Source of the DNA: Kosakonia radicincitans DSM 16656
Lineage (GTDB): Bacteria; Pseudomonadota; Gammaproteobacteria; Enterobacterales; Enterobacteriaceae
Assembly: GCF_000280495.2 (NCBI RefSeq)
Contig: NZ_CP018016.1
Location: 5,022,001-5,086,000 of the forward strand
Length of the DNA stretch: 64,000 bases
Direction: 5' to 3'
The notes under the pieces are model-generated. The model saw only the letters and a list, made by a program, of their open reading frames with translations, was not told the DNA's origin and searched no databases. Numbering within the stretch: the first letter of the stretch is position 1; the number at the start of each line of letters is the position of its first letter. Made by a program: the position numbers and the translations under genes. Positions 39,417-47,958 of the stretch are shown in pieces.

Positions 39417-39658
39417 AGTCATATCCTTGCCCCCGCATCGCGCGGGTGCCTTCTGCACATCATCTTTCAGACCCAATCGCGGCGGCGAACCCAGGCGCTA
39501 AGCGAGGAATTCAATACCTGGCCGCCTCGATGCAGCATGAATGATGGGTGTAAATTTTACGCAAGTGACGTGGCAACGCCGCGCCAGCAGGCGTTTCTGT
39601 TTGGGCAGGGACAATAACGTCGCTGCCTTACGCATCCGGTAAGGCAGCAAAAGCAGGC
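39417..39658 (-). promoter_or_regulatory. mgtA leader with two mutually exclusive hairpins
   Basis: On the minus strand the end of mgtL (CCGGTAAG, 39658-39665) can pair with CTTACCGG (39636-39643). Alternatively, CTGCCTTAC (39639-39647) pairs with GTAAGGCAG (39623-39631). The two stems share 39639-39643, so only one can form. A ribosome paused in mgtL would block the first and favour the second. This matches the known logic of the mgtA Mg2+ and proline sensing leader. Confidence 0.7.
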
Positions 39659-39709
39659 TTACCGGGAAACAGTTCTCCATCGCGGGAGAGGTGTGGGATC
39701 GGGATCCAT
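39659..39709 (-). CDS. mgtL: mgtA leader peptide MgtL
   Basis: A 16-residue leader peptide with the sequence MDPDPTPLPRWRTVSR. It keeps the Asp-Pro-Asp-Pro-Thr-Pro-Leu-Pro core of E. coli/Salmonella MgtL, whose proline codons and EP-stalling motif couple translation to mgtA readthrough. GGAGG at 39713-39717 is a strong ribosome site. The C-terminal half differs from E. coli. It is too short for usual gene finders. Confidence 0.9.
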   Translation of the reverse strand: MDPDPTPLPRWRTVSR

Positions 39710-39762
39710 CTGGCCTCCGGTAAGTAAGGGTAAGAATTGCATTCGTATGATTACGTGGCGGT

Positions 39763-39797
39763 ATCATAGCCCCGCTGAATTAAACCAAACGTATACG
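39763..39797 (-). promoter_or_regulatory. PhoP-dependent promoter of mgtA
   Basis: On the minus strand a PhoP-type direct repeat (CGTATA-N5-GGTTTA, 39781-39797) lies 12 nt before a -10 TATGAT (39763-39768). Second half and spacing fit the class I PhoP box, which replaces the -35. Confidence 0.75.
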
Positions 39798-39916
39798 CAA
39801 CGATATTTAGCCGCACAAAGCGCATAAACCAGACTTTGCTCATTGCTGAGCGGTTGGAACCTGAACGAAACTCCTTTATTCTGCAATCCGCCTTAATAAG
39901 GAACAGGACAGGACGC

Positions 39917-40864
39917 ATGCAAAACCGGCTGACAATCAAAGACATTGCGCGCTTAAGCGGGGTGGGGAAATCCACCGTCTCCCGCGTGCTGAATAATGAA
40001 AGCGGCGTGAGCCAGCGGACACGCGAAAAAGTGGAGGCCATCGTCAATCAACACGGTTTCTCCCCTTCCCGTTCCGCACGCGCCATGCGCGGGCAAAGCG
40101 ACAAAGTAGTGGCGATTATCGTCTCGCGTCTCGATTCCCTGTCGGAAAACCTTGCGGTACAGACCATGCTCCCCGCCTTCTACGAACAGGGTTACGACCC
40201 GATCATGATGGAGAGCCAGTTTTCGCCGGAACTGGTCGGCGAGCATTTGCAGATGCTGAGCCACCGCAATATTGACGGCGTCGTGCTGTTTGGTTTTACC
40301 GGTATTACCGAAGAGCTGCTGGCCTCCTGGCAGTCATCGTTGGTACTGCTGGCGCGCGACGCGAACGGTTTTTCTTCGGTTTGTTACGACGACGAAGGCG
40401 CCATTGAGCTATTAATGGAAAAACTCTACGCTCAGGGCCATCGCCATATCAGCTTTATCGGCGTGCCGCACAGCGATGTCACGACCGGCAAACGCCGCCA
40501 CGATGCTTATCTGGCATGCTGCCAGCAATACCAGCTTGAACCACTCTCTGTGCTGCCTGGTCTTGCTATGAAGCAGGGTTACGACCATGTTGCTGAGGTG
40601 CTGACGCCGCAAACCACCGCGCTACTGTGCGCTACCGATACGCTGGCGCTTGGTGCCAGCAAATACTTGCAGCAACAGCGCATCGAAAACCTGCAACTTG
40701 CCAGCGTCGGTAATACGCCGTTGATGAAGTTTTTGCATCCGGAAATTGTTACCGTCGATCCCGGCTATGCCCAGGCAGGCCGCCAGGCCGCTGCCCAGTT
40801 AATAGAACAAGTTAATGGTCGCGCTGATTTACGGCAAATTGTGATCCCCGCCAGACTCGCCTGA
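39917..40864 (+). CDS. treR: Trehalose operon repressor TreR (LacI family)
   Basis: A 315-residue LacI/GalR repressor that senses trehalose 6-phosphate. The HTH is LTIKDIARLSGVGKSTVSRV and the hinge helix region is SPSRSARAMRGQS. The frame opens at 39836, but the ATG at 39917 starts the HTH and gives the E. coli length. The likely operator is the palindrome at 40903-40914 ahead of treB. Confidence 0.98.
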   Translation: MQNRLTIKDIARLSGVGKSTVSRVLNNESGVSQRTREKVEAIVNQHGFSPSRSARAMRGQSDKVVAIIVSRLDSLSENLAVQTMLPAFYEQGYDPIMMESQFSPELVGEHLQMLSHRNIDGVVLFGFTGITEELLASWQSSLVLLARDANGFSSVCYDDEGAIELLMEKLYAQGHRHISFIGVPHSDVTTGKRRHDAYLACCQQYQLEPLSVLPGLAMKQGYDHVAEVLTPQTTALLCATDTLALGASKYLQQQRIENLQLASVGNTPLMKFLHPEIVTVDPGYAQAGRQAAAQLIEQVNGRADLRQIVIPARLA

Positions 40865-40902
40865 TTGTGCCGTACGGTTTATTGTGATCCTCGCCCGGTT
40901 TC

Positions 40903-40914
40903 GGGAACGTTCCC
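40903..40914 (+). promoter_or_regulatory. TreR operator
   Basis: GGGAACGTTCCC is a perfect 12-bp palindrome of LacI-family type, 75 nt before treB, matching the known TreR site. A TGTGATCCTCGCCC half-site nearby (about 40883) may be a weak CRP site. Confidence 0.82.
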
Positions 40915-40989
40915 ATTTTCTATTTTTTTGCTCCTGGTTACGCTTTGCTCCGGTCATTACGCATCATTTCTCCTTCGAGAGGCACCTTG

Positions 40990-42408
40990 ATGGGCAAAGT
41001 AAATCAATCAGATATTGAGAAGTTGATCGCACTGGTGGGCGGACGCGAAAACATCGCTACTGTCAGCCACTGTATTACGCGGTTACGCTTCGTGTTGAAC
41101 AATCCGGCAGCGGCCAACCCGCAAGAGATTGAGCAGTTGCCGATGGTTAAAGGCTGTTTCACCAATGCCGGACAGTTTCAGGTGGTGATCGGCACCAACG
41201 TTGGCGACTACTATCAGGCGCTGCGCGAAGCCACCGGCCTGGCGCATGCTGATAAAGAGCAGGCCAAGCTGGCGGCGCGGCAAAATATGAAATGGCACGA
41301 GCGCCTGATCTCTCATTTTGCTGAGATCTTTTTCCCGCTTCTCCCGGCGCTGATCAGCGGAGGCCTGGTTCTCGGTTTTCGTAATGTGATCGGCGATGTG
41401 CCGATGAGCAATGGCCAGACGCTGGCGCAGATGTTCCCGTCGCTGAAAACGGTCTACGACTTCCTGTGGCTGATTGGCGAAGCGATTTTCTTCTATTTGC
41501 CGGTTGGCATCTGCTGGTCAGCGGTGCGCAAAATGGGCGGAACGCCGATCCTCGGGATCGTACTGGGCATAACGCTGGTGTCACCGCAGCTGATGAATGC
41601 CTATCTGCTGGGTTCGCAAACGCCGGAAGCATGGAATTTCGGCCTGTTTACCATCGCCAAAGTCGGTTATCAGGCGCAGGTTATCCCGGCGCTGCTGGCG
41701 GGTCTGATGCTGGGCGTGATTGAAACGCGCTTAAAACGCCTGGTGCCGGATTACCTCTATCTGGTGGTCGTACCGGTCTGCTCGTTAATCCTGGCGGTGT
41801 TCCTCGCCCACGCCTTTATCGGCCCGTTCGGCCGCATGATTGGCGATGGCGTGGCTTATACGGTTCGTCATCTGATGACCGGAAGCTTTGCCCCGATTGG
41901 CGCCGCGCTGTTTGGTTTTCTCTATGCGCCGCTGGTTATCACTGGCGTACATCAAACCACGCTGGCGATCGATATGCAGATGATCCAGAGCATGGGCGGA
42001 ACGCCGGTATGGCCGCTGATTGCGCTTTCCAATATCGCTCAGGGGTCAGCAGTGGTCGGTATCATCATCGCCAGCCGTAAACAAAATGAACGCGAGGTTT
42101 CCGTGCCTGCCGCCATCTCCGCCTTTTTAGGCGTCACCGAACCTGCGATGTACGGCATTAACCTGAAATACCGCTTCCCGATGCTGTGCGCCATGGTTGG
42201 CTCCGGCTTCGCCGGGTTGCTGTGCGGTCTGAACGGCGTAATGGCGAACGGTATCGGCGTCGGCGGTTTGCCGGGCATTCTCTCCATTCAACCCACCTAC
42301 TGGCAGGTCTTTACGCTTGCGATGGCCATCGCCGTGGTGATCCCTATTGCCCTCACTTCCTTTGTTTATCAGCGCAAGTTCCGTCAAGGCACTTTGCAGA
42401 TTGTGTAA
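40990..42408 (+). CDS. treB: PTS trehalose-specific EIIBC
   Basis: A 472-residue PTS permease that imports trehalose as trehalose 6-phosphate. The EIIB domain (1-85) has the phosphocysteine in TVSHCITRLRF and the EIIC domain follows with about ten helices. It lacks EIIA and uses Crr. The frame opens at 40945; the ATG at 40990 (MGKVNQSDIEK) matches E. coli TreB. Confidence 0.98.
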   Translation: MGKVNQSDIEKLIALVGGRENIATVSHCITRLRFVLNNPAAANPQEIEQLPMVKGCFTNAGQFQVVIGTNVGDYYQALREATGLAHADKEQAKLAARQNMKWHERLISHFAEIFFPLLPALISGGLVLGFRNVIGDVPMSNGQTLAQMFPSLKTVYDFLWLIGEAIFFYLPVGICWSAVRKMGGTPILGIVLGITLVSPQLMNAYLLGSQTPEAWNFGLFTIAKVGYQAQVIPALLAGLMLGVIETRLKRLVPDYLYLVVVPVCSLILAVFLAHAFIGPFGRMIGDGVAYTVRHLMTGSFAPIGAALFGFLYAPLVITGVHQTTLAIDMQMIQSMGGTPVWPLIALSNIAQGSAVVGIIIASRKQNEREVSVPAAISAFLGVTEPAMYGINLKYRFPMLCAMVGSGFAGLLCGLNGVMANGIGVGGLPGILSIQPTYWQVFTLAMAIAVVIPIALTSFVYQRKFRQGTLQIV

Positions 42409-42413
42409 TGTTT

Positions 42414-42441
42414 GGGGCGCGTTTGCGCCCCCTTTGTTTTC
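42414..42441 (+). terminator. Hairpin between treB and treC
   Basis: GGGGCGC pairs with GCGCCCC across a 4-nt loop, followed by a T-rich stretch (CTTTGTTTT). It probably gives partial termination, lowering treC relative to treB. Confidence 0.6.
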
Positions 42442-42453
42442 GCAGGAATTGCT

Positions 42454-44109
42454 ATGAATACCCTTCCCCATTGGTGGCAAAACGGCGTCATTTATCAGAT
42501 TTACCCAAAAAGTTTTCAGGACTCGACCGGCAGCGGTACCGGTGATTTACGCGGCGTTATCGCCCGCCTCGACTATTTGCAAACCCTGGGTGTGGATGCC
42601 ATCTGGCTGACACCGTTCTACATTTCCCCACAAATCGACAATGGTTACGACGTAGCGAATTACACCGCGATTGACCCCGCTTACGGTACGCTGGAAGACT
42701 TTGACGAACTGGTAGCACAGGCGCACCAACGCGGAATACGCCTGATTCTGGATATGGTGTTCAATCACACCTCAACGCAGCACGCCTGGTTTCAGGAGGC
42801 GCAGGATCCCACCAGCCCTTACCGCAATTTCTATATCTGGCGCGACGGCGAACCGGACGTACCACCAAACAACTGGCGTTCCAAATTCGGCGGCAGCGCG
42901 TGGCGCTGGCACAGCCAGAGCGGCCAGTACTATTTGCACCTTTTTGCGCCGGAGCAGGCCGATCTCAACTGGGAAAACCCGGCAGTCCGCGACGCGCTAA
43001 AAGAGGTCTGCGCTTTCTGGGCGGATCGCGGCGTTGACGGTTTACGTCTCGATGTCATCAATTTAATCTCCAAAGAGCAGGATTTCCCGGACGATCACGA
43101 CGGGGACGGGCGACGCTTTTATACTGATGGCCCGCGGGCGCACGAATTTCTGCAGGAGATGAGCCGCGAGGTTTTCCAGCCGCGCGAACTGATGACGGTG
43201 GGTGAAATGTCCTCTACCTCGCTGGCGAACTGTAAGCGCTATGGCGCGCTGGACGGCAGTGAACTGTCGATGACCTTTAATTTTCACCACCTGAAGGTGG
43301 ACTACCCCAACGGCGAAAAATGGGTTCTTGCCCGGCCGGATTATGCAGCGCTGAAAGCGCTGTTCCGCCACTGGCAGCAGGGGATGCATAACGTCGCATG
43401 GAATGCGCTGTTCTGGTGTAACCACGATCAGCCGCGCGTTGCGTCACGCTTTGGCGATGAAGGCATGCTGCGCGTTCCGTCTGCCAAAATGCTGGCGATG
43501 ATTTTGCACGGCATGCAGGGCACGCCCTATATCTATCAGGGCGAAGAGATTGGCATGACCAACCCGCACTTTTCCCGCATTACCGATTACCGCGACATCG
43601 AAAGCCACAATATGTTTGCTGAGCAGCGCGCCGCCGGACGTGAGGCGGAAGAACTGCTGGCGATTCTGGCCAGTAAATCCCGCGACAACAGCCGTACGCC
43701 GATGCAGTGGAGCGCCCGCAAAAATGCCGGCTTCACCACTGGCGACCCGTGGATTGGCCTGTGCGACAACTACCGTGAAATCAACGTTGAGAAGGCCATC
43801 AGCGATCCGGGCTCAGTGTTTTATACCTACCAGAAACTCATCCGTCTGCGTAAAACACTGCCGCTGCTCACCTGGGGCGATTATCAGGATCTGCTGCCCA
43901 CGCATCAGTATCTGTGGTGTTACCGCCGCCAGTGGCAGAGCGAAACGCTGCTGGTTATTGCTAATCTGAGCAACACATTTCAACCGTGGCATCCGGAAGA
44001 GATGCCCGGCGACTGGCAGGTTGTGATCAGCAACTATGCTGAAGTCTCCGCAAAACCTGGCGACATGGTACTTCGGCCGTTCGAGGCCGTGTGGTGGCGA
44101 CAGTCTTAG
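42454..44109 (+). CDS. treC: Trehalose-6-phosphate hydrolase
   Basis: A 551-residue GH13 alpha-glucosidase that splits trehalose 6-phosphate to glucose and glucose 6-phosphate. It has the family motifs DMVFNHTS, GLRLDVINL (nucleophile Asp), VGEMSS (acid Glu) and WCNHDQPR. The frame opens at 42412; CAGGAATTGCT before the ATG at 42454 and the E. coli length fix the start. Confidence 0.98.
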   Translation: MNTLPHWWQNGVIYQIYPKSFQDSTGSGTGDLRGVIARLDYLQTLGVDAIWLTPFYISPQIDNGYDVANYTAIDPAYGTLEDFDELVAQAHQRGIRLILDMVFNHTSTQHAWFQEAQDPTSPYRNFYIWRDGEPDVPPNNWRSKFGGSAWRWHSQSGQYYLHLFAPEQADLNWENPAVRDALKEVCAFWADRGVDGLRLDVINLISKEQDFPDDHDGDGRRFYTDGPRAHEFLQEMSREVFQPRELMTVGEMSSTSLANCKRYGALDGSELSMTFNFHHLKVDYPNGEKWVLARPDYAALKALFRHWQQGMHNVAWNALFWCNHDQPRVASRFGDEGMLRVPSAKMLAMILHGMQGTPYIYQGEEIGMTNPHFSRITDYRDIESHNMFAEQRAAGREAEELLAILASKSRDNSRTPMQWSARKNAGFTTGDPWIGLCDNYREINVEKAISDPGSVFYTYQKLIRLRKTLPLLTWGDYQDLLPTHQYLWCYRRQWQSETLLVIANLSNTFQPWHPEEMPGDWQVVISNYAEVSAKPGDMVLRPFEAVWWRQS

Positions 44110-44134
44110 ACTTATTCTACTAAACGCAAACACA

Positions 44135-44162
44135 ACAGCAGGCATAAGCCTGCTGTTTTTGT
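44135..44162 (+). terminator. Rho-independent terminator after treC
   Basis: ACAGCAGGC pairs with GCCTGCTGT around ATAA and runs into TTTTT. Confidence 0.92.
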
Positions 44163-44241
44163 TGCATTTTTAGTCAAAAGGAGAACGCTAAAATTTACAT
44201 TCCGCCAGGGTGCCCGTCCTCTGTGCTATCCAATTTTTACT

Positions 44242-44286
44242 TTGTCCTGAGTCAATAAAAACGCAAACATGTTTGATGCAAATCAC
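44242..44286 (+). promoter_or_regulatory. Two FNR sites of nrdDG
   Basis: TTGTCCTGAGTCAA (44242-44255) and TTGATGCAAATCAC (44273-44286) match the FNR consensus TTGATNNNNATCAA at 7 and 9 of 10 positions. Their centres are 31 bp apart, the spacing I recall for the FNR sites of E. coli nrdDG. They account for anaerobic induction. Confidence 0.75.
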
Positions 44287-44298
44287 TATATATAGAAA
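44283..44298 (+). promoter_or_regulatory. NrdR box of nrdDG
   Basis: CACTATATATAG fits the NrdR box ACACWATATATWGTGT and overlaps the downstream FNR site. A weaker second box may lie at about 44317-44332 (AACATCTTGTATT), roughly three helix turns away. Confidence 0.7.
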
Positions 44299-44378
44299 TT
44301 AGAATGCTCTCCGGCCCAACATCTTGTATTTTCCGTCTACTATTCAAACAAGCCGCCCCCACGGGAAGCTATACACAT

Positions 44379-44465
44379 TGTGGATAACGCGGGCCAAAAC
44401 GAGACAAACTCATTGGTTTTAGTAATGAATAGCTAAGCCATCAGTGCGTCTTCCATTGTGGATAA
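44379..44465 (+). promoter_or_regulatory. Two perfect DnaA boxes upstream of nrdD
   Basis: TGTGGATAA (complement of the DnaA box TTATCCACA) occurs at 44379-44387 and again at 44457-44465, same orientation, 78 bp apart. The second ends 24 nt before the nrdD start. DnaA controls aerobic nrdAB in E. coli; here it may act on the anaerobic reductase. Confidence 0.65.
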
Positions 44466-44489
44466 CCTGTTTTTTAAAATGGAGTAATC

Positions 44490-46625
44490 ATGACACCGCA
44501 TGTGATGAAACGAGATGGCTGTAAAGTGCCTTTCAAATCAGAGCGCATTCAAGAAGCGATTTTGCGTGCAGCTAAAGCAGCGGGAGTCGATGACGCAGAT
44601 TATTGCGCCACCGTCGCAGACGTAATCAGTCGTCAAATGCAGGATCGGTCGCAGGTTGATATCAGCGAGATCCAGACGGCCGTTGAAAACCAGTTGATGT
44701 CCGGGCCGTACAAACAACTGGCGCGCGCCTATATCGAATATCGCCACGATCGCGATATCGCGCGTGAAAAACGTGGCCGCCTGAACCAGGATATTCGCGG
44801 GCTTGTCGAGCAGACCAACTCGGCGCTGCTGAACGAGAACGCCAACAAAGACAGTAAAGTGATCCCGACGCAGCGCGATTTGCTGGCGGGGATTGTTGCC
44901 AAACACTATGCCCGTCAGCACTTGCTGCCGCGCGATGTCGTGCTGGCCCACGAACGCGGTGAAATCCACTATCACGATCTGGATTACTCGCCGTTCTTCC
45001 CGATGTTCAACTGCATGCTGATCGATCTGAAAGGCATGCTGACGCACGGCTTTAAAATGGGTAACGCGGAGATCGAGCCACCGAAATCGATCTCGACCGC
45101 GACCGCCGTCACCGCGCAGATCATCGCCCAGGTCGCCAGCCATATTTACGGCGGTACCACCATTAACCGTATCGATGAAGTGCTGGCGCCGTTTGTCACC
45201 GCCAGCTTCAAAAAACATCGCAAGGTAGCGGAAGAGTGGCAGATTCCGGACGCTGACGGCTACGCCCACAGCCGCACCGAGAAAGAGTGTTACGACGCGT
45301 TCCAGTCGCTGGAATATGAAGTCAACACGCTGCACACCGCTAACGGTCAGACGCCGTTCGTCACCTTTGGTTTCGGCCTGGGTACCAGTTGGGAATCCCG
45401 TCTGATTCAGCAATCCATTCTGCGTAACCGTATTGCAGGTCTGGGTAAAAACCGCAAAACCGCCGTGTTCCCGAAACTGGTGTTCGCCATCCGTGACGGT
45501 CTGAATCATAAGTTTGACGATCCGAATTATGACATCAAGCAGCTGGCGCTTGAGTGCGCAAGCAAGCGTATGTATCCGGATATTCTGAACTACGATCAAG
45601 TGGTTAAGGTCACCGGTTCGTTCAAAACGCCAATGGGCTGTCGCAGCTTCCTCGGCGTCTATGAAGAGAACGGCGAGCAGATCCACGACGGGCGTAATAA
45701 CCTGGGCGTTATCAGCCTGAACCTGCCACGCATTGCGCTGGAAGCGAAAGGCAACGAAGCGGCGTTCTGGAAACTGCTCGACAGCCGCCTGGAACTGGCG
45801 CGTAAAGCGCTGATGACTCGTATCGCCCGTCTGGAAGGTGTGAAAGCGCGCGTGGCGCCAATCCTTTACATGGAAGGCGCGTGTGGCGTACGTCTGAAAG
45901 CGGATGACGATATTTCCTCTATTTTCAAAAATGGTCGCGCGTCGATTTCACTGGGCTACATCGGCATTCACGAAACCATCAATGCGCTCTCGGGCAACAA
46001 GCATATTTACGACAGCGAAGCGCTGCGGGCTAAAGGCGTGGCGATTGTCGAACGCCTGCGCCAGGCGGTCGATCAGTGGAAAGAAGAGACCGGCTACGGC
46101 TTCAGCCTCTACAGCACGCCGAGCGAGAACCTGTGTGACCGCTTCTGCCGCCTTGATACCGCTGAGTTTGGTGTCGTGGATGGAGTGACCGACAAAGGCT
46201 ACTACACCAACAGCTTCCACCTCGACGTCGAGAAAAAGGTTAACCCGTACGACAAGATCGATTTCGAAGCGCCGTATCCGCCTTTGGCCAGTGGCGGTTT
46301 TATCTGCTACGGCGAGTATCCGAACATTCAGCACAACCTGCGGGCGCTGGAAGATGTCTGGGATTACAGCTATCAGCACGTACCGTATTACGGCACCAAT
46401 ACGCCCATTGATGAGTGTTACGAGTGCGGTTTTACCGGCGAGTTTGAGTGCACCAGTAAAGGCTTCACCTGCCCGAAATGCGGCAACCACGACGCCGCGC
46501 GCGTTTCGGTCACGCGCCGCGTTTGCGGTTATCTCGGCAGCCCGGATGCGCGTCCGTTTAACGCCGGTAAACAGGAAGAAGTTAAACGCCGCGTGAAACA
46601 CCTCGGTAACGGGCAACTCGGTTAA
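44490..46625 (+). CDS. nrdD: Anaerobic ribonucleoside-triphosphate reductase
   Basis: A 711-residue class III reductase that makes dNTPs without oxygen. It has an N-terminal ATP-cone (MTPHVMKRDGCKVPFKSERI), the ten-stranded barrel, a C-terminal zinc site (CYECGF and CPKCG), and the glycyl radical site in RRVCGYLGSPDARPFN. ATGGAGTAATC precedes the ATG. It works with the NrdG activase downstream. Confidence 0.98.
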   Translation: MTPHVMKRDGCKVPFKSERIQEAILRAAKAAGVDDADYCATVADVISRQMQDRSQVDISEIQTAVENQLMSGPYKQLARAYIEYRHDRDIAREKRGRLNQDIRGLVEQTNSALLNENANKDSKVIPTQRDLLAGIVAKHYARQHLLPRDVVLAHERGEIHYHDLDYSPFFPMFNCMLIDLKGMLTHGFKMGNAEIEPPKSISTATAVTAQIIAQVASHIYGGTTINRIDEVLAPFVTASFKKHRKVAEEWQIPDADGYAHSRTEKECYDAFQSLEYEVNTLHTANGQTPFVTFGFGLGTSWESRLIQQSILRNRIAGLGKNRKTAVFPKLVFAIRDGLNHKFDDPNYDIKQLALECASKRMYPDILNYDQVVKVTGSFKTPMGCRSFLGVYEENGEQIHDGRNNLGVISLNLPRIALEAKGNEAAFWKLLDSRLELARKALMTRIARLEGVKARVAPILYMEGACGVRLKADDDISSIFKNGRASISLGYIGIHETINALSGNKHIYDSEALRAKGVAIVERLRQAVDQWKEETGYGFSLYSTPSENLCDRFCRLDTAEFGVVDGVTDKGYYTNSFHLDVEKKVNPYDKIDFEAPYPPLASGGFICYGEYPNIQHNLRALEDVWDYSYQHVPYYGTNTPIDECYECGFTGEFECTSKGFTCPKCGNHDAARVSVTRRVCGYLGSPDARPFNAGKQEEVKRRVKHLGNGQLG

Positions 46626-46629
46626 CACC

Positions 46630-46740
46630 TCCGTTGCCCGGTGAATGACGTTTACCCGCGCCGGGCACACGGTCAATGAGGCCACCGTAGCTGATTGCCC
46701 GATGGCGCTACGCTTATCGGGCCTACGTTTTCTGCCGCTA
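46630..46740. repeat. REP element between nrdD and nrdG
   Basis: TGCCCGATGGCGCTACGC followed by TTATCGGGCCTACG is a REP palindrome, and a GTTGCCCGG/CCGGGCAC pair lies before it. Confidence 0.7.
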
Positions 46741-46770
46741 CAATTTTCCGTCTGATGCGTTTCCTCTAAG

Positions 46771-46872
46771 CAGTTGACGTTGTAGCAAGGCGGCAAACGA
46801 GTAAATCCCGGGGAGCTTACTCCAGTAAGTGACCCGGGTGCGCTCGAGCGGCCAACGCAGCTACAGCGCCAA
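46771..46872. repeat. Dispersed intergenic repeat, copy 2
   Basis: The core matches the repeat at 19201-19407: GTTG…AGGCGGCAAACGAG, then a hairpin with stems CCCGGG/CCCGGG and CTTAC/GTAAG, the same gag and tga bulges and a 4-nt loop (46807-46838). Both stems differ from copy 1 by paired changes. It ends directly before the nrdG ribosome site. Confidence 0.7.
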
Positions 46873-46887
46873 ATGCGACGAGGAAAA

Positions 46888-47352
46888 ATGAATTACCACC
46901 AATACTACCCTGTAGATATTGTTAATGGCCCCGGCACCCGCTGCACCCTGTTCGTCTCCGGCTGCGTACACGAATGCCCCGGCTGTTACAACAAAAGCAC
47001 GTGGCGGCTCAATTCCGGTGTTCCATTTACGCCGGAGATGGAAGATCGCATCATCGCCGATCTCAACGATACGCGCGTTAAACGCCAGGGCATTTCGCTC
47101 TCCGGCGGCGATCCGCTGCATCCGCAGAACGTGCCGGACATTTTAAAGCTGGTAACCCGCATTCGCGCCGAATGCCCCGGCAAAGATATCTGGGTGTGGA
47201 CCGGTTACAAAATGGATGAACTGAATACCGCCCAGCTTGAGGTGGTGGCCCTGATCAACGTGCTGATTGACGGCAAATTCGTTCAGGATCTGAAAGACCC
47301 GATGCTGATCTGGCGCGGCAGCAGCAACCAGGTTGTGCATCACTTGCGGTGA
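46888..47352 (+). CDS. nrdG: Anaerobic ribonucleotide reductase-activating protein
   Basis: A 154-residue radical-SAM activase that installs the glycyl radical in NrdD. The [4Fe-4S] cysteines are in CVHECPGC, and GGDPLHP is the SAM-binding segment. The frame opens at 46873; the ATG at 46888 (MNYHQYYPVDIVNG) has GAGGAAAA upstream and the E. coli length. Confidence 0.97.
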   Translation: MNYHQYYPVDIVNGPGTRCTLFVSGCVHECPGCYNKSTWRLNSGVPFTPEMEDRIIADLNDTRVKRQGISLSGGDPLHPQNVPDILKLVTRIRAECPGKDIWVWTGYKMDELNTAQLEVVALINVLIDGKFVQDLKDPMLIWRGSSNQVVHHLR

Positions 47353-47358
47353 ATACCG

Positions 47359-47642
47359 CTACAACCGCTTACGGGCGTGCCGGTAAGCGGCCGCCTTTTC
47401 TCGCTTTCCCACAGCGATAACAAACACCGTCACAACGTTATCGCGAACCTGATAAATCAGCCGGTAGCCAGACGACCTGAGTTTGATCTTATAGCAATCC
47501 GGAAAGTCATGCAGTCGGCAGCCTCAATCCGTGGTTGAACCAGAACGTCCGCAAGTTTCTTTTTGAATTGCGCTCTTACTGTCTCCCCCAGCTTTTCCCA
47601 CTCCCGGTATGCCCGCGGATCAAAGACCAGTTCATAGGTCAT
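47359..47642 (-). pseudogene. relE: RelE-family toxin, frameshifted
   Basis: The start MTYELVFDPRAYREWEKLG and the following ADVLVQPRIEA match RelE. After that the frame runs to an early stop at 47457. In the next frame the RelE sequence goes on unbroken (LHDFPDCYKIKLRSSGYRLI, then VFVIAVGKREKAA, ending KRL at 47359). One base seems to be missing near 47517-47525. The catalytic Arg/Tyr-bearing C-terminal half is thus lost unless this is a sequencing error. Its start overlaps the antitoxin gene by 11 nt. Confidence 0.88.
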
Positions 47643-47874
47643 CCAGATTAACCCTGATGCCTTTCTGCGGATTTGCCAGCCGCTCCCTGACGATTTTCAA
47701 CAGCGCTTCTTCATCGTCGCTCACCGTCACGGTCTTAATCGGCATACGTCCATTTTCCGCCACATACTGAAACAGCATACGAACAGCTTCCGTCGGCGTG
47801 ATATTGAGTTTTTCCAGCACGGTCCAGGCCTCTTCCTTGAGATTGTCATCCAGTCGTACATTTAGCGTGGCCAT
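47632..47874 (-). CDS. relB: RelB/DinJ-family antitoxin
   Basis: An 80-residue antitoxin. The N-terminal ribbon-helix-helix (MATLNVRLDDNLKEEAWTVL and TPTEAVRMLFQYVAENG) binds the operator, and the C-terminal tail would wrap RelE. The frame opens at 47916, but GGAGG before the ATG at 47874 fixes the start. It overlaps the toxin gene. With its toxin frameshifted, it may still act as a repressor or as an anti-addiction protein. Confidence 0.9.
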   Translation of the reverse strand: MATLNVRLDDNLKEEAWTVLEKLNITPTEAVRMLFQYVAENGRMPIKTVTVSDDEEALLKIVRERLANPQKGIRVNLDDL

Positions 47875-47898
47875 TATGCCTCCGGTAAAAAGAGAATG

Positions 47899-47931
47899 TG
47901 TAATGCAATATAGCATTACATTCGCATTACA
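47899..47931 (-). promoter_or_regulatory. relBE operator
   Basis: TGTAATGC and GCATTACA form an 8-bp inverted repeat with a 6-nt spacer (47899-47920). A third half-site GCATTACA follows at 47924-47931. It lies 25 nt before the antitoxin start, as expected for RelB autoregulation. Confidence 0.75.
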
Positions 47932-47958
47932 TGCAGTTCTGGTAAGCGGCTCAAAAAC

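Noticed and set aside
44317..44332. Second NrdR box
   Set aside because: The match is weak and the spacing from the first box is only approximate, so it is mentioned but not listed as its own feature.
44538..45686. 382-codon minus-strand open frame inside nrdD
   Set aside because: It lies entirely opposite nrdD and its composition mirrors that gene. No independent evidence supports it.
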